In this document: positions 16,638 through 28,024 of the stretch, one piece after another | Position numbering within the stretch: the stretch's first letter is position 1 | Layout of the letters: every line of letters begins with the position of its first letter | Assembly (NCBI GenBank): GCA_023539445.1 | Contig: JAKCEW010000006.1 | Location: forward strand, 1-46,034 | Direction of reading: 5' to 3' | Length of the DNA stretch: 46,034 bases | From: Candidatus Terraquivivens yellowstonensis | GTDB taxonomy: Archaea; Thermoproteota; Nitrososphaeria_A; Caldarchaeales; Wolframiiraptoraceae | The notes under the pieces: generated by a model | What the model was told of the DNA's origin: nothing | Database searches by the model: none | The model's input: only the letters and a program-made list of their open reading frames with translations | Program-made: the position numbers and the translations under genes

Positions 16638-17028
16638 CAGCTTCTGCCTTCTCTATCAGGCTCAGGTCATGCTGAATGACCGTGTCAAGCTTATCTTCTT
16701 TGACCTTGATTGCGTCGAATATCCCCGCATAACCAGCAACAGCTCTGTCTATCCGTTGCATCACTCTGTCAAGTCGGAGTGTTAATGTATCGAGCCTCCA
16801 AGCATCCTCGCTCGAGACCTTCTGTAATGCGATAGGGTTCGTTAGGCTCTTCTTTATTGTATCCTTCGCGGCCCTGAGTTTGTTGACGATTTCCATCCTG
16901 ACGAGTCTATCGCTCTCTCTACGTAGCTCCTTTTCTTTGTACCCACGGTATCCTGGTATGTAGCTTATGATCCTCTCAAAAAGACCCAATTCACCACGGA
17001 CTTTATCCACTTTCTCCTTCCCACTCAT
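16594..17028 (-). CDS. Helical, coiled-coil-rich protein of unknown function
   Basis: 144 residues from ATG 17028, which has a strong GGAGGAAAGC Shine-Dalgarno and overlaps the preceding stop as ATGA. The N-terminal signature LGLFERIISYIPGYRGYKEKELRRESDRLVR is followed by long amphipathic helices (about 50-140). It resembles, from memory, small proteins with a GYxGYKEKE motif found near membrane-organising genes, but I cannot name the family. A longer frame to 17160 gives low-complexity residues and ignores the Shine-Dalgarno. Co-translation with the membrane protein upstream suggests a shared complex. Confidence 0.7.
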   Translation of the reverse strand: MSGKEKVDKVRGELGLFERIISYIPGYRGYKEKELRRESDRLVRMEIVNKLRAAKDTIKKSLTNPIALQKVSSEDAWRLDTLTLRLDRVMQRIDRAVAGYAGIFDAIKVKEDKLDTVIQHDLSLIEKAEAVKAGAEALASWSKA

Positions 17029-17279
17029 GCTTTCCTCCTCCAGTATGTGAGTAGTGCCATGACTGGAAGGATTATTAACAGTAGGCCGAGTATGACAATT
17101 GGGCTCATCACTGTCTGCACGATTGGAATCAACGCGATAACAAAGATGACCAATCCCCAAACCACGTAGTACAGGGTATCCCTACGGTTGACGAGGCCAT
17201 AAACGATTGTGTAGATGCCGAGCGGTGCGAGTATCCAAGTTAACAAACTCAAGACGAGGAGACCGCTTCCATAAACCAC
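17025..17279 (-). CDS. Small polytopic membrane protein, start uncertain
   Basis: 84 residues from GTG 17279 give at least three membrane helices. The same frame continues upstream to about 17336 and encodes another clear helix (YGVGALAIFVISLGVAAVVYG), yet it has no ATG, GTG or TTG before the stop at 17418-17420. ATT at 17334-17336, directly after AGGAGA, is a possible rare start; a sequence error is another possibility. A TATA-like GCTTATATTC at about 17395-17405 supports transcription beginning near 17375. It is co-translated with the coiled-coil gene downstream. The function is unknown. Confidence 0.6.
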   Translation of the reverse strand: MVYGSGLLVLSLLTWILAPLGIYTIVYGLVNRRDTLYYVVWGLVIFVIALIPIVQTVMSPIVILGLLLIILPVMALLTYWRRKA

Positions 17280-17448
17280 GGCCGCGACACCGAGTGAGAT
17301 GACAAAGATTGCGAGTGCACCTACGCCGTAGCCAATTCTCCTAGGCTTTGCTTGAAAATCCGTGAAGATTCTAAAACATTCGATCTTGGAACTATGAATA
17401 TAAGCTTTTTCAATGAGTCAGAGGATGTTCGCATCTTTTGAATGCTGA

Positions 17449-17745
17449 GGGGCGTGTGGCCCGTAGTCCTCCTTCTGTTTTAGGCGGGATTTGTCTAATC
17501 GGTGCCTGAGGCCTCGCCGGGGCAGGCTCAACGGCCTCTTGCCTTTCCCGCGCGGGTCGCCCGTTCCACCCAATCCCGATGCCTCGTCAGCGGCTTCTCA
17601 CCGCATCAAACTCATCTGGCATCGGGAGGTCTCGTTTCTGGTGCGTTGCCAGGGGTCTCCCCCTACGCCTCACGGCGTCGCGCGCCCCTACTTGGGGGAG
17701 GAACTTCCTCAGGAGTTCCCCGAGACCCGCCCGGCCACTCGCCCC
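17449..17745 (-). ncRNA. rnpB: RNase P RNA
   Basis: The catalytic RNA that trims tRNA 5' leaders. On the minus strand, P1 pairs GGGGCG-GTGGCC (17745-17733) with GGCCAC-CGCCCC (17462-17449). CR-I appears as GAGGAAGTTCCTC (17698-17710), CR-IV as AGATGAG (17611-17617), and CR-V as ACAGAAGGAGGACTA (17464-17478), near the consensus ACAGAANNNGGNUUA. The size of about 297 is usual for archaeal type A RNA. Exact ends are estimated from P1. Open frames here are by-products of high GC. Confidence 0.9.
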
Positions 17746-17856
17746 ACAATAAGAAAAAGCTTCCCCCTTTATCAATCCTTTTCCCGAAATCGGATGAATT
17801 TTGTACACGGGAAGGTTACTGGTTAAAATATCTTGCCGTTAACCATCCGAAAAGCC

Positions 17857-17866
17857 TTATTAATAA
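17857..17866 (+). promoter_or_regulatory. TATA box of the 23S rRNA transcription unit
   Basis: TTATTAATAA preceded by purines (AAAAGCC) is the best TATA/BRE pair upstream of the rRNA. It predicts transcription starting near 17885-17890, before the leader hairpin and processing stem. Confidence 0.6.
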
Positions 17867-17903
17867 CTCTCAAGAATCAAATAGTTGCCGAAGCGTTGTA
17901 TGA

Positions 17904-17932
17904 GAGCTCCGGTCCCTTGGACCGGTTTGCTC
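17904..17932 (+). other. Leader hairpin of pre-23S rRNA
   Basis: CCGGTCC-CTT-GGACCGG is a perfect 7-bp hairpin with a 3-base loop, extended by GAGC/GCTC across a small internal loop. It lies between the promoter and the processing stem and may be a processing or folding element. Confidence 0.6.
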
Positions 17933-17963
17933 GATGCGGGAGTAAGTTACGCTTACTATGACC

Positions 17964-18008
17964 GCGCTCAAAGGTTTGGAGACGTCGCCAGCTGGGCGGC
18001 GTGGAACG
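17964..18008 (+). other. 5' strand of the pre-23S processing stem (with BHB motif)
   Basis: Segments pair in order with 21229-21272: GCGCTCAAAGGT with ACCTTTGGGCGC, GGAGACG with CGTCTCC, TCGC with GCGA, CTGGGC with GTCCAG, GGCGTGG with CCACGCC. Two 3-base bulges, AAA (21250-21252) and CAG (17989-17991), flank the 4-bp TCGC/GCGA helix on opposite strands. This is a canonical bulge-helix-bulge, the site cut by splicing endonuclease in archaeal pre-rRNA. Confidence 0.85.
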
Positions 18009-21228
<3,220 letters not shown>

Positions 21229-21272
21229 AAAGCCACGCCGTCCAGGCGAAAACGTCTCCTACCTTTGGGCGC
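21229..21272 (+). other. 3' strand of the pre-23S processing stem
   Basis: This strand carries CCACGCC, GTCCAG, GCGA, the AAA bulge, CGTCTCC and ACCTTTGGGCGC, complementary to 17964-18004. Together they form the bulge-helix-bulge expected for excision of pre-23S rRNA. Confidence 0.85.
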
Positions 21273-21274
21273 GG

Positions 21275-21292
21275 GTTACGTAACTCGTTTTT
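21275..21292 (+). terminator. Probable terminator of the 23S unit
   Basis: A perfect palindrome GTTACGTAAC is followed by TCG and five T residues (21288-21292), directly after the processing stem and before the DUF996 gene. Confidence 0.5.
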
Positions 21293-21306
21293 AATGGGGA
21301 AATGTT

Positions 21307-21816
21307 TTGAGCCTCGAATCGAGCAAGGCTTTAGGCGGTGTCGGTGCCATACTTGTTGCAATAGGCTCCTTCGTTCCAGTTCTTGCAATCGTCGGCATAA
21401 TACTCGTACTCATAGGCATGAAGGGCTTAAGCGATGCTTACGGTGAGAAGGCAATATTCCAAAACGCCTTGTACGGGTTTATATTCAAAGTGGTAGCCTC
21501 AGCGGCCTTCTTCTTCATATTTGTCGGCACATTGCTTCGCGGCCTAACCGTGTTTAGACCGATAGAGTTCCTAGCCGGTTTCGGCCTGGCGTTGGTGCTG
21601 GCCTTCATATTCTTCGTGCTGGCTGCGTACTTCTACAAGAAGTCCTTCGACACCCTATCATCAAAGTCCAACGAGCGCCTTTTCGGGACCGCGGGGTTGC
21701 TTTTGCTCATCGGTGCCGTCCTCACGATAATCCTAGTCGGCGCATTCATAATGCTGGTGGCATGGATCCTCGCCGCTGTTGCGTTCTTCTCGTTGAAGCC
21801 ACCGGCCGCTAATTAG
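21307..21816 (+). CDS. DUF996-family membrane protein
   Basis: 169 residues with five or six hydrophobic helices and little soluble sequence. The opening SKALGGVGAILVAIGSF, the motif GMKGLSDAYGEKAIFQNALYGFI and the short C-terminal tail are typical of DUF996, an archaeal/bacterial membrane family without a known function. The start is TTG 21307, about 7 bases after GGGGA; the nearby ATG at 21302 is followed at once by a stop. It converges on the flavodiiron gene with a 4-base overlap. Confidence 0.7.
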   Translation: MSLESSKALGGVGAILVAIGSFVPVLAIVGIILVLIGMKGLSDAYGEKAIFQNALYGFIFKVVASAAFFFIFVGTLLRGLTVFRPIEFLAGFGLALVLAFIFFVLAAYFYKKSFDTLSSKSNERLFGTAGLLLLIGAVLTIILVGAFIMLVAWILAAVAFFSLKPPAAN

Positions 21817-22982
21817 ACGTTCTCCTTGATTTTATCGGCTAAGGATTTGCCCATTTCAGCAATTTGCCGCATGATCTCTTCCGTTGGTGGACCGTTAACC
21901 TCCAAAACATCCACGTCCTTGAACTTGAAATCCTTAAGCACTTCTTGGATTTGCCTTACTGCACCTCCACCCCAGCCGTAAGAACTTAAAATAACAGCGA
22001 ATTTTGTCGGCGGACGCAACGCTTTGAAAAGGTACGCGGCATAAACAGCTAATGGATGGGCCCCGCCTAAAACCGTTGGGGCGCCCAAAACAACGGCTCT
22101 CGAATCTACGAGGTCCTTGGCTAAGTCACCAACGTCTGTTACGAGTAGGTTGTGGAAAGCCAATTCGATACCTTCAGATGCTAGTGTTTCAGCCATTTGC
22201 TTAACCATAGCATCCGTGCTGCCCCACATGCTAACATAGGCTATGGTTGCCTTAGGTCTTGTTTCACCAGTAGCCCACCGTCTATACGCGCCCAGAATAG
22301 GCTCAGGCTTTCTATGTATAGGGCCGTGGCTTGGTGCTATCGTTTTAATGTTTAAGCTGGCGATCTTTTCTAGGGCCCTTTGTGCCAAAGTTCTAAAGGG
22401 CATCATTATCTCGCCCCAATACCTTTGAGCATGGACAAGCAAATCCTCGACCTCATCGCTGTAGGCACCACTGGCCACATGGGCGCCGAAGAAATCGCAT
22501 GAGAACAGGATCCCATCCTCTTCTAGGTACGTGAACATCGTTTCCGGCCAATGGAGCATAGGGGCCTCTATAAAGCGCAAGCTCTTGTCGCCTAAGCTTA
22601 TAACATCGTTGTCGGCTACGATCCTGATTCTTTCTTGCGGAGTATGATAGTAGACCTGAGCCATTTTTGCACCCATAGCAGTGGTTATCAGTTTAGCTTT
22701 TGATGCGATCCTCATCATATGAGGTATTGCGCCAGCGTGGTCTGGTTCCGCATGATTCATAACGATGTAATCGATTTCTTCAGGATTTACGAGGTTACGA
22801 ATTTTATCTTCCAAATCTTTTTCAAAACCTGGATTCACAGTATCTATTAGGGCCTTTCCGTTTCTGCCGATTATGAGGTAAGCATTATAGGTCGTTCCCT
22901 TTGGAAGCGGTATCAGAGCATCGAAAATTCTGCGATTCCAGTCCCTTATGCCGACCCAGTAAACATTTTCCGCGATTTTCAT
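21813..22982 (-). CDS. Flavodiiron protein (A-type flavoprotein, FprA family)
   Basis: It reduces oxygen to water or NO to N2O at a diiron site using FMN electrons. The N-terminal beta-lactamase-like domain has the diiron motif HAEPDHAGAIPH and further ligands in LHWPETM, SCDFFGAH and PSHGPIHR. The C-terminal flavodoxin domain (about 250-385) starts IAYVSMWGSTDAM and contains SSYGWGGGA. There is no rubredoxin domain, so it is the minimal class. I place the start at ATG 22982 (MKIAENVYWVG), preceded by GGAAG; an in-frame ATG at 23000 adds six residues. Confidence 0.92.
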   Translation of the reverse strand: MKIAENVYWVGIRDWNRRIFDALIPLPKGTTYNAYLIIGRNGKALIDTVNPGFEKDLEDKIRNLVNPEEIDYIVMNHAEPDHAGAIPHMMRIASKAKLITTAMGAKMAQVYYHTPQERIRIVADNDVISLGDKSLRFIEAPMLHWPETMFTYLEEDGILFSCDFFGAHVASGAYSDEVEDLLVHAQRYWGEIMMPFRTLAQRALEKIASLNIKTIAPSHGPIHRKPEPILGAYRRWATGETRPKATIAYVSMWGSTDAMVKQMAETLASEGIELAFHNLLVTDVGDLAKDLVDSRAVVLGAPTVLGGAHPLAVYAAYLFKALRPPTKFAVILSSYGWGGGAVRQIQEVLKDFKFKDVDVLEVNGPPTEEIMRQIAEMGKSLADKIKENV

Positions 22983-23052
22983 AACGTTTCTTCCATACAC
23001 AATTTTTCACTTTTATTATTACGTTGCAATAAGCCATATTTACGCTTTTTAC

Positions 23053-23856
23053 TCACTGATCCACACGCGCCCTGATTTTTCTGAATGCCTCCTGTACCTC
23101 TGAAGCAGAGTTGCTGAACGGCTGAATGACCAATGTGACGCATCGCCTTCTAAGATACTCTAGGATATCTGTCCCGTCGCCCGTCAATGAGAGGACGTAC
23201 TCGTTGATTGACTGCCCCATAAAACCGCCATCGGGATTATTGGCACCCAGCCTCCTGGCGACGTAAGACTTTGCCGCGGCATTCGGGCTATCCAAGATAA
23301 CGGGCGTATAGATTGCCGTGAAACCTTCGTCTGCGAGCGAGAGGAAATATTCGAGTTTGCTCCTCCTGTACACGTGGAAGAGCCTCATGTTTAAAAGCCT
23401 CGCTATACGGGCCGAGGCCTTCTCGATCTTCTCACAACCTAAGTACATCGTGCCGTCGTATGTCCGCCTGATTCTCCTAGCATATTCTTCGATTAACTTT
23501 ATGGAATTTTTGCATAGTTCTTGCTGGGACAGATACGCCGGGTTTCCGGGCACGAGGCATGGTTGTAGGTTGCTGTAGCTCTGTGCCATTTCGATAAACT
23601 CCTTAACTCTCATATCAGCATCGGAGCGTCTCACGGATATCGTAACCACCAAAGTAACGTCTTTCTGTTCCTCGAGTAGGATGGAAAGGTCGGAAAATCT
23701 AGGGTCTGTGCTGGCCCACTCGGCATCGATAAAATGCTCCCTAATGCCTATAGAGCTGAGCAAACTGTTCATTTCATACAGCAAAGCTAGAGTCCCTTCA
23801 GCGCTGGAGGATAGTTGTGAGGGCTTAGTTGCCTTTGCTAGGCGGAAGTCCCTCAC
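23053..23856 (-). CDS. Conserved-looking protein of unknown function
   Basis: 267 residues, soluble, with alternating hydrophobic strands and helices (HFIDAEWAS, VTLVVTISV, GFTAIYTPVILD, CVTLVIQPF) that suggest an alpha/beta, possibly barrel-like, fold. I do not recognise the family. There is no signal peptide and no membrane segment. It starts at GTG 23856. It lies between a flavodiiron gene and a ferritin-like gene on the same strand but with its own gaps, so a redox role is only guilt by association. Confidence 0.6.
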   Translation of the reverse strand: MRDFRLAKATKPSQLSSSAEGTLALLYEMNSLLSSIGIREHFIDAEWASTDPRFSDLSILLEEQKDVTLVVTISVRRSDADMRVKEFIEMAQSYSNLQPCLVPGNPAYLSQQELCKNSIKLIEEYARRIRRTYDGTMYLGCEKIEKASARIARLLNMRLFHVYRRSKLEYFLSLADEGFTAIYTPVILDSPNAAAKSYVARRLGANNPDGGFMGQSINEYVLSLTGDGTDILEYLRRRCVTLVIQPFSNSASEVQEAFRKIRARVDQ

Positions 23857-23944
23857 CTATTCGGAACCAATTCACCTCTCACCGCTGGAATTTACTCTGT
23901 AGAGTTTTTTGTCAATATATAAAATTTTCAAAAAAATTGGTGTT

Positions 23945-23971
23945 AAAAATGCGCAGGTAGTTTGAAACTAC
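23945..23971 (-). terminator. Hairpin and T-tract after the ferritin-like gene
   Basis: A perfect inverted repeat GTAGTTT-x-AAACTAC (23957-23971) overlaps the stop codon and is followed on the minus strand by ATTTTT and a further seven-T run, a likely transcription end. Confidence 0.5.
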
Positions 23972-24417
23972 TTTAAACCCAGGAGCTTCTTCAGTTCTGC
24001 TATGTGTTCTTGTTCGTCCATTATTACGTGCCTAACCTCGTGCTCTAACTTAAGGTACTCGTACGGCAGGTTTTCCTTTTCTTGTGCGATCTTCTTTAGG
24101 ATCTGGACATAGAAATCTACTGCAGCCTTCTCGTCCTCTAAGTTCACCTCTAAGATTTCTTGTATCGTCTTTGCCGACTTAGTCTCGGCTATTCCCATTG
24201 AAGGTACGCCGCCTAGATAATCGCCTATGAGCGTCCTAAAGATTTCTTGATGCTTTGCTTCATCGCTAGCTATCTCTTTCAATCTCTCTATTATGGGCTC
24301 GCAATTCAACCCATCCACGATCTCTGCATGACTTAGGTACTGAACATAGGCCGCATGTTCCAGCTCGAGAGCCTTGTTAAGCATGTTAACCAATTCTTCT
24401 TTTACTTTAGACGACAT
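23968..24417 (-). CDS. Ferritin-like diiron protein
   Basis: 149 residues from ATG 24417 form a four-helix bundle with carboxylate/His iron ligands: LELEHAAYVQY near 18, EAKHQEIF near 52, NLEDEKAAVDFY near 91 and LEHEVRHVIMDEQEHIAEL near 122. It could store iron, act as a peroxidase or protect against oxidants. A strong TATA GTATTAAATATT at about 24440-24450 is 25 bases from this ATG, giving a leaderless message. The open frame extends 23 residues further upstream but crosses the promoter. No haem-ligand methionine is obvious, so it is not clearly a bacterioferritin. Confidence 0.82.
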   Translation of the reverse strand: MSSKVKEELVNMLNKALELEHAAYVQYLSHAEIVDGLNCEPIIERLKEIASDEAKHQEIFRTLIGDYLGGVPSMGIAETKSAKTIQEILEVNLEDEKAAVDFYVQILKKIAQEKENLPYEYLKLEHEVRHVIMDEQEHIAELKKLLGLK

Positions 24418-24523
24418 ATTTATTATTGGCAAACAAGTAATATTTAATACTTTCGAAAAAGACACGAAACGTGCACCTTCTAGCATTTAAAGTGGCAAGG
24501 TTGATTGAAGGCTGGGTCGTTAC

Positions 24524-26068
24524 ATGTTCGAAGTTATAGCCAAAGACCTCCTCGGAAGGATAGGCAGGATAGAGACAAAGTCCGGAAGGTTTGAAACACC
24601 AGCATTCCTTCCGGTGATAAACCCAGTAAGCCAGGCCATACCTGCAAGCTATATTTCCGAGAAGTTCGGATGCAGGGCGGTAATAACGAACGCCTACATA
24701 ATTTACAGGAGATTAAGGAGCGAGGGCATGGAGAAAGGTGTTCATAGCATTATATCTTTTGACGGCGTAGTCATGACGGATTCTGGCGGATACCAGATGC
24801 TCGAGTATGGCGACGTAACGGTCACGCCTAAGGAGATCGCGAAATTTCAAGAGGCAATAAGTAGCGACATGGCCATACCGCTCGACGTGCCAACAGGTCT
24901 AGTAAGTTATGAGAAGGCCAAGGAGAGCGTGGAGAAGACTTTGGCAAACGTCGCGGAAACCCTTGAGGTACTGGCTAACGGCAGGAGGGCTTTATGGGCG
25001 GCACCGATACAGGGTGGAGCGCACCTCCAATTGTTAGAGTATTGCGCGTCAAGGTTGGTAGAGATGCCCTTTGACTTTTTCGCCCTTGGAAGCCCAACGC
25101 CCCTCATGGAGGGCTACATGTTTACCAAGCTTTTTAAGATGATAGCGACCGTTAAGCGCATCATTCCATCCGAGAAACCCCTCCACCTATTCGGTGCGGG
25201 CCATCCCATGCTAATGCCGTTTGCCGTGGCGATGGGTTGTGACACTTTTGACTCTGCAAGCTACTATCTATATGCAAAGGATGGGAGGTACATGAGTAGC
25301 TCGGGGACGTTGAGACTATCGATGCTGGATTACTTTCCATGCGAATGTGAGGTCTGCTCGAAATACTCTCCCGACGAGCTAAGGTCTTTGCCAGACGATG
25401 AAAGGGTTAGGCTTTTATCGCTCCACAACCTGAGCGTTTGTTTTCGCGAAGTTATGGAGATAAGGCAGGCAATTAAGGACGGAAGACTGATGGAGTTGCT
25501 TGAGATAAGGGCTAGGTCCCACCCTAGGCTCTACGCCGCCTTTAGGTCTATGCTTTCCGATAGAAAACTCATAGAGTTGATGGAGATGCACACGCCCGTA
25601 TCGAAACGTAGGGGGATGAACCTCTTTGACAAACTCAGCCTTCTAAGACCAGAAGTCAGCAGGACGAGAAGCAGGCTTATGGAATACGTTCCGGTGAAAA
25701 AGTCCGACACGATAGTTTTGATACCGCAAGTTGGAGGGAAGTATAAGACTGTGGAGGCCGCTGAAAGAATCGTCAAAGAGAAGCTCCCCGAGGTTGCTGA
25801 AAGAGCCTCTTACGCTTTCTTTTTAAACCCTTACGGTGTCGTCCCTGCAGAACTGAAGTTTGTTTATCCATTTTCGCAGACGAACTTTAGCATTTCCCTG
25901 CTGAGTGATGCTAAGGAAAACATAACCGACGCAACCGTAAATTACATAGTGGGGCACGGCTATGAGTACGTGGTTTTGCTGAATGTCAGGAGTCCATCGC
26001 TGAGAGAGCTCGTCATGCTCATCAAATCTAAGCTGGAAGAAAAAGGAATAATGGTGAGTGTAATTTAG
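24524..26068 (+). CDS. tgtA: Archaeosine tRNA-guanine transglycosylase
   Basis: It swaps guanine-15 in archaeal tRNA for preQ0, the first tRNA-bound step toward archaeosine. The catalytic domain (1-330) has D86 in TDSGGYQM, D121 in IPLDVPTG, the base-binding GSPTPLM and a zinc site CECEVC near 277 with a later His. Residues 350-514 match the C1-type archaeal extension, but the usual C-terminal PUA domain is missing: 514 residues against about 580 for the full euryarchaeal enzyme. A separate PUA protein may complement it. ATG 24524 is the first start. Confidence 0.93.
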   Translation: MFEVIAKDLLGRIGRIETKSGRFETPAFLPVINPVSQAIPASYISEKFGCRAVITNAYIIYRRLRSEGMEKGVHSIISFDGVVMTDSGGYQMLEYGDVTVTPKEIAKFQEAISSDMAIPLDVPTGLVSYEKAKESVEKTLANVAETLEVLANGRRALWAAPIQGGAHLQLLEYCASRLVEMPFDFFALGSPTPLMEGYMFTKLFKMIATVKRIIPSEKPLHLFGAGHPMLMPFAVAMGCDTFDSASYYLYAKDGRYMSSSGTLRLSMLDYFPCECEVCSKYSPDELRSLPDDERVRLLSLHNLSVCFREVMEIRQAIKDGRLMELLEIRARSHPRLYAAFRSMLSDRKLIELMEMHTPVSKRRGMNLFDKLSLLRPEVSRTRSRLMEYVPVKKSDTIVLIPQVGGKYKTVEAAERIVKEKLPEVAERASYAFFLNPYGVVPAELKFVYPFSQTNFSISLLSDAKENITDATVNYIVGHGYEYVVLLNVRSPSLRELVMLIKSKLEEKGIMVSVI

Positions 26069-26074
26069 GGCATG

Positions 26075-26599
26075 CTACCGCTGCTCCATCATACGGCTAA
26101 TAGGGTTCCCATACGCGTTGTAGTATGCTATCTCCTCGAGCGCTTTTCGCCTCTTCTTTCCCTTCCTCGCAGGCTTTACTGGATAGCCAAAGGGTGCTAC
26201 GGTTATCAGCTTCCATTCTTTCGGAGCATTGAGCATTTGTTTAACCTTTTCATCGTCAAAGTTAGTTATCCAACAGGAGCCAACGCCGAGAGACCATGCC
26301 GCCAGCATCATGTCTTCCATAGCCCTAGCGCCGTCGACCTCTGGAAGCTTCGCATTCTCCATAAAAAGCGCAATGGTGAATGCTGCATTAGCTATGTGGG
26401 CTCCCGTCGGGGTCGTTTTGCTCAGCAAAGATAACTTATCCCTATCGTCTACGACTATAAAGCGCCACGGCTGTGTGTTCTTGGAGCTATGAGCGAGACG
26501 TCCCGCCTCCAGAATCTTGATTATCACATCCTTGGGAACCTTCTCCGGCTTAAACTCCCTTACGGCCAGGTTTGTCCTTATAGCTTCCATAACGTCCAT
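26075..26599 (-). CDS. Nitroreductase-family flavoprotein
   Basis: 174 residues with the FMN-binding nitroreductase pattern: an N-terminal helix ending NLAVREFKPEKVP, the FMN loop AGRLAHSSKNTQPWRFIVV near 32-50, and the C-terminal LGVGSCWITNF and VAPFGYP. These enzymes reduce varied substrates with NAD(P)H; the physiological one cannot be read from sequence. The C-terminal KKRRK stretch is basic. It converges on tgtA with a 6-base gap and faces the beta-CASP gene. Confidence 0.85.
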   Translation of the reverse strand: MDVMEAIRTNLAVREFKPEKVPKDVIIKILEAGRLAHSSKNTQPWRFIVVDDRDKLSLLSKTTPTGAHIANAAFTIALFMENAKLPEVDGARAMEDMMLAAWSLGVGSCWITNFDDEKVKQMLNAPKEWKLITVAPFGYPVKPARKGKKRRKALEEIAYYNAYGNPISRMMEQR

Positions 26600-26681
26600 A
26601 CTTTAGCCCAAGGGCATCTCGCTCCCTCTTGGATTTAAGACTAACTTCTTGGAAACATTTATGAATCACGTCAGAGTGAAT

Positions 26682-26750
26682 ATGTTAAGAAGAAAGGTTG
26701 CTCATATGGTGTGTGAGCTTTCTGAGGAACGGTGTCCGTTATGGAGATAA
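26682..26750 (+). CDS. Possible 22-residue leader peptide/small ORF
   Basis: ATG 26682 opens a 22-codon frame, MLRRKVAHMVCELSEERCPLW plus one Arg, ending in TAA that overlaps the start of the beta-CASP gene in another frame. A TATA-like CATTTATGAA near 26655-26664 would begin transcription almost at this ATG. Two cysteines and the CPLW ending look non-random. It may be a coupled leader ORF or chance. Confidence 0.3.
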   Translation: MLRRKVAHMVCELSEERCPLWR

Positions 26751-27994
26751 CTTTTCTAGGCTCCGTAGGCGAGGTAGGGAAGTCAGCGATACTCATAAAG
26801 ACCGATAGAGCGAGGATCTTATTGGACTATGGTATCAAGCCGAACGACGAGCCGGAGTTCCCCGCCCACATAGCGCCAAAAGACTTGGATGCTGTCGTGA
26901 TCACGCACGCCCATCTAGATCATTCCGGAGCCGTGCCGTTGCTGTATATGGATGAAGGGCCGAAGCTCTACTCAACTAGCATGTCCCTTGAAACATGCGA
27001 GATACTTCTCGAGGACTTCCTCAGGCTTTCCGGCTACTACGTTCCGTACGAGTATTTAGAGGTAGAGTACATGCTTGGAAGGGCAAGGAGGGTTTACTAC
27101 AGGGAGCCGGTAAGGGTTAAGGACGTCGAGATAGAGCTACTGGATGCCGGCCACATACCCGGAAGCGCTCAGGTCGTGATAAATGCGGACAAGCGTCTTC
27201 TCTTCACGGGAGACATCAACCCCATAAAAACTAGGCTGCTGGACGGTGCTGACATAAGCCAGACGGATGTGGATGCCGTCATAACAGAGTCGACCTATGC
27301 CAAGGAAGCGCATGAGGATAGGCAGGAACTTGAAAGGCGTTTCGTCGAAGAGTGCAATAGGGTTGTTGAGAACGGCGGTATAGTTTTAGTACCCGCATTC
27401 TCAGTAGGTCGTTCCCAGGAAATCTTATGCATCTTGACAGCTCACAACTTCAAACACATGCTCTCGACGGACGGGATGGCGGTCAAGCTGCTGGAGCTTT
27501 ATCTAAGAAATAGAGAATTCATCGCAAATTACAACCTGCTCGAAAAGGCTAAAAAAAGGGTTAACATAGTCAGCGGTAAAAGGGAAAGGAAGAGGGTACT
27601 CGAGCATCCCGGCGTTATAGTTTGTCCAGCCGGCATGCTAAAGGGTGGGCCTGCTGCTTATTACGCTCAACATATAGCCAACGACGAATCCTCAGCGATA
27701 TTCTTGGTCAGCTACCAAATACCGGGAACGCCGGGGGCTTTGCTGGTTTCGGAGAAGAAGTTGATGGTCAACGGCAAGGAAGTGCCCGTCAAGGCTAGGG
27801 TTGAGCACTTCCTGTTCTCGAGCCACGCCGGTCAGAAGGAGCTCCAAGCCCTCTTAAGGTCTTTCAATCCTGGAACAAAGGTCTTCACAGTTCATGGCGA
27901 TGGTGATAGTTGTGAGGTCCTTGCCAATTGGGCCAGGGAGGAGTGCTCCTTAGAAGCCGTCGCGCCCTCATTGGGAATGACGTATGAAGTCTAG
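26732..27994 (+). CDS. Beta-CASP MBL ribonuclease (aCPSF2-like)
   Basis: A 420-residue RNA-processing nuclease of the CPSF-73/RNase J group. It shows MBL motifs: D/GIKPND, HAHLDHSG near 70, AGHIPGSAQ near 143, FTGDIN near 161, then the beta-CASP insert (about 190-330, with PAFSVGRSQE), and the C-terminal SSHAGQKELQ and VHGDGDSCE. There is no N-terminal KH domain, so it is the aCPSF2 type rather than aCPSF1. GTG 26732 and ATG 26741 are both possible; homologues begin MEITFLG, favouring 26741. A small ORF overlaps the start. Confidence 0.87.
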   Translation: MSVMEITFLGSVGEVGKSAILIKTDRARILLDYGIKPNDEPEFPAHIAPKDLDAVVITHAHLDHSGAVPLLYMDEGPKLYSTSMSLETCEILLEDFLRLSGYYVPYEYLEVEYMLGRARRVYYREPVRVKDVEIELLDAGHIPGSAQVVINADKRLLFTGDINPIKTRLLDGADISQTDVDAVITESTYAKEAHEDRQELERRFVEECNRVVENGGIVLVPAFSVGRSQEILCILTAHNFKHMLSTDGMAVKLLELYLRNREFIANYNLLEKAKKRVNIVSGKRERKRVLEHPGVIVCPAGMLKGGPAAYYAQHIANDESSAIFLVSYQIPGTPGALLVSEKKLMVNGKEVPVKARVEHFLFSSHAGQKELQALLRSFNPGTKVFTVHGDGDSCEVLANWAREECSLEAVAPSLGMTYEV

Positions 27995-28024
27995 CCCGTC
28001 TGCTTGGGCTCAGTTCTGATATCA

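Noticed and set aside
17491-17903. Overlapping frames at the RNase P RNA locus
   Set aside because: RNase P P1, CR-I, CR-IV and CR-V explain the conservation, and the frames are mutually shifted.
21273-21306. Search for 5S rRNA or tRNA after 23S
   Set aside because: Only 34 bases separate the processing stem from the DUF996 start, and they hold a terminator.
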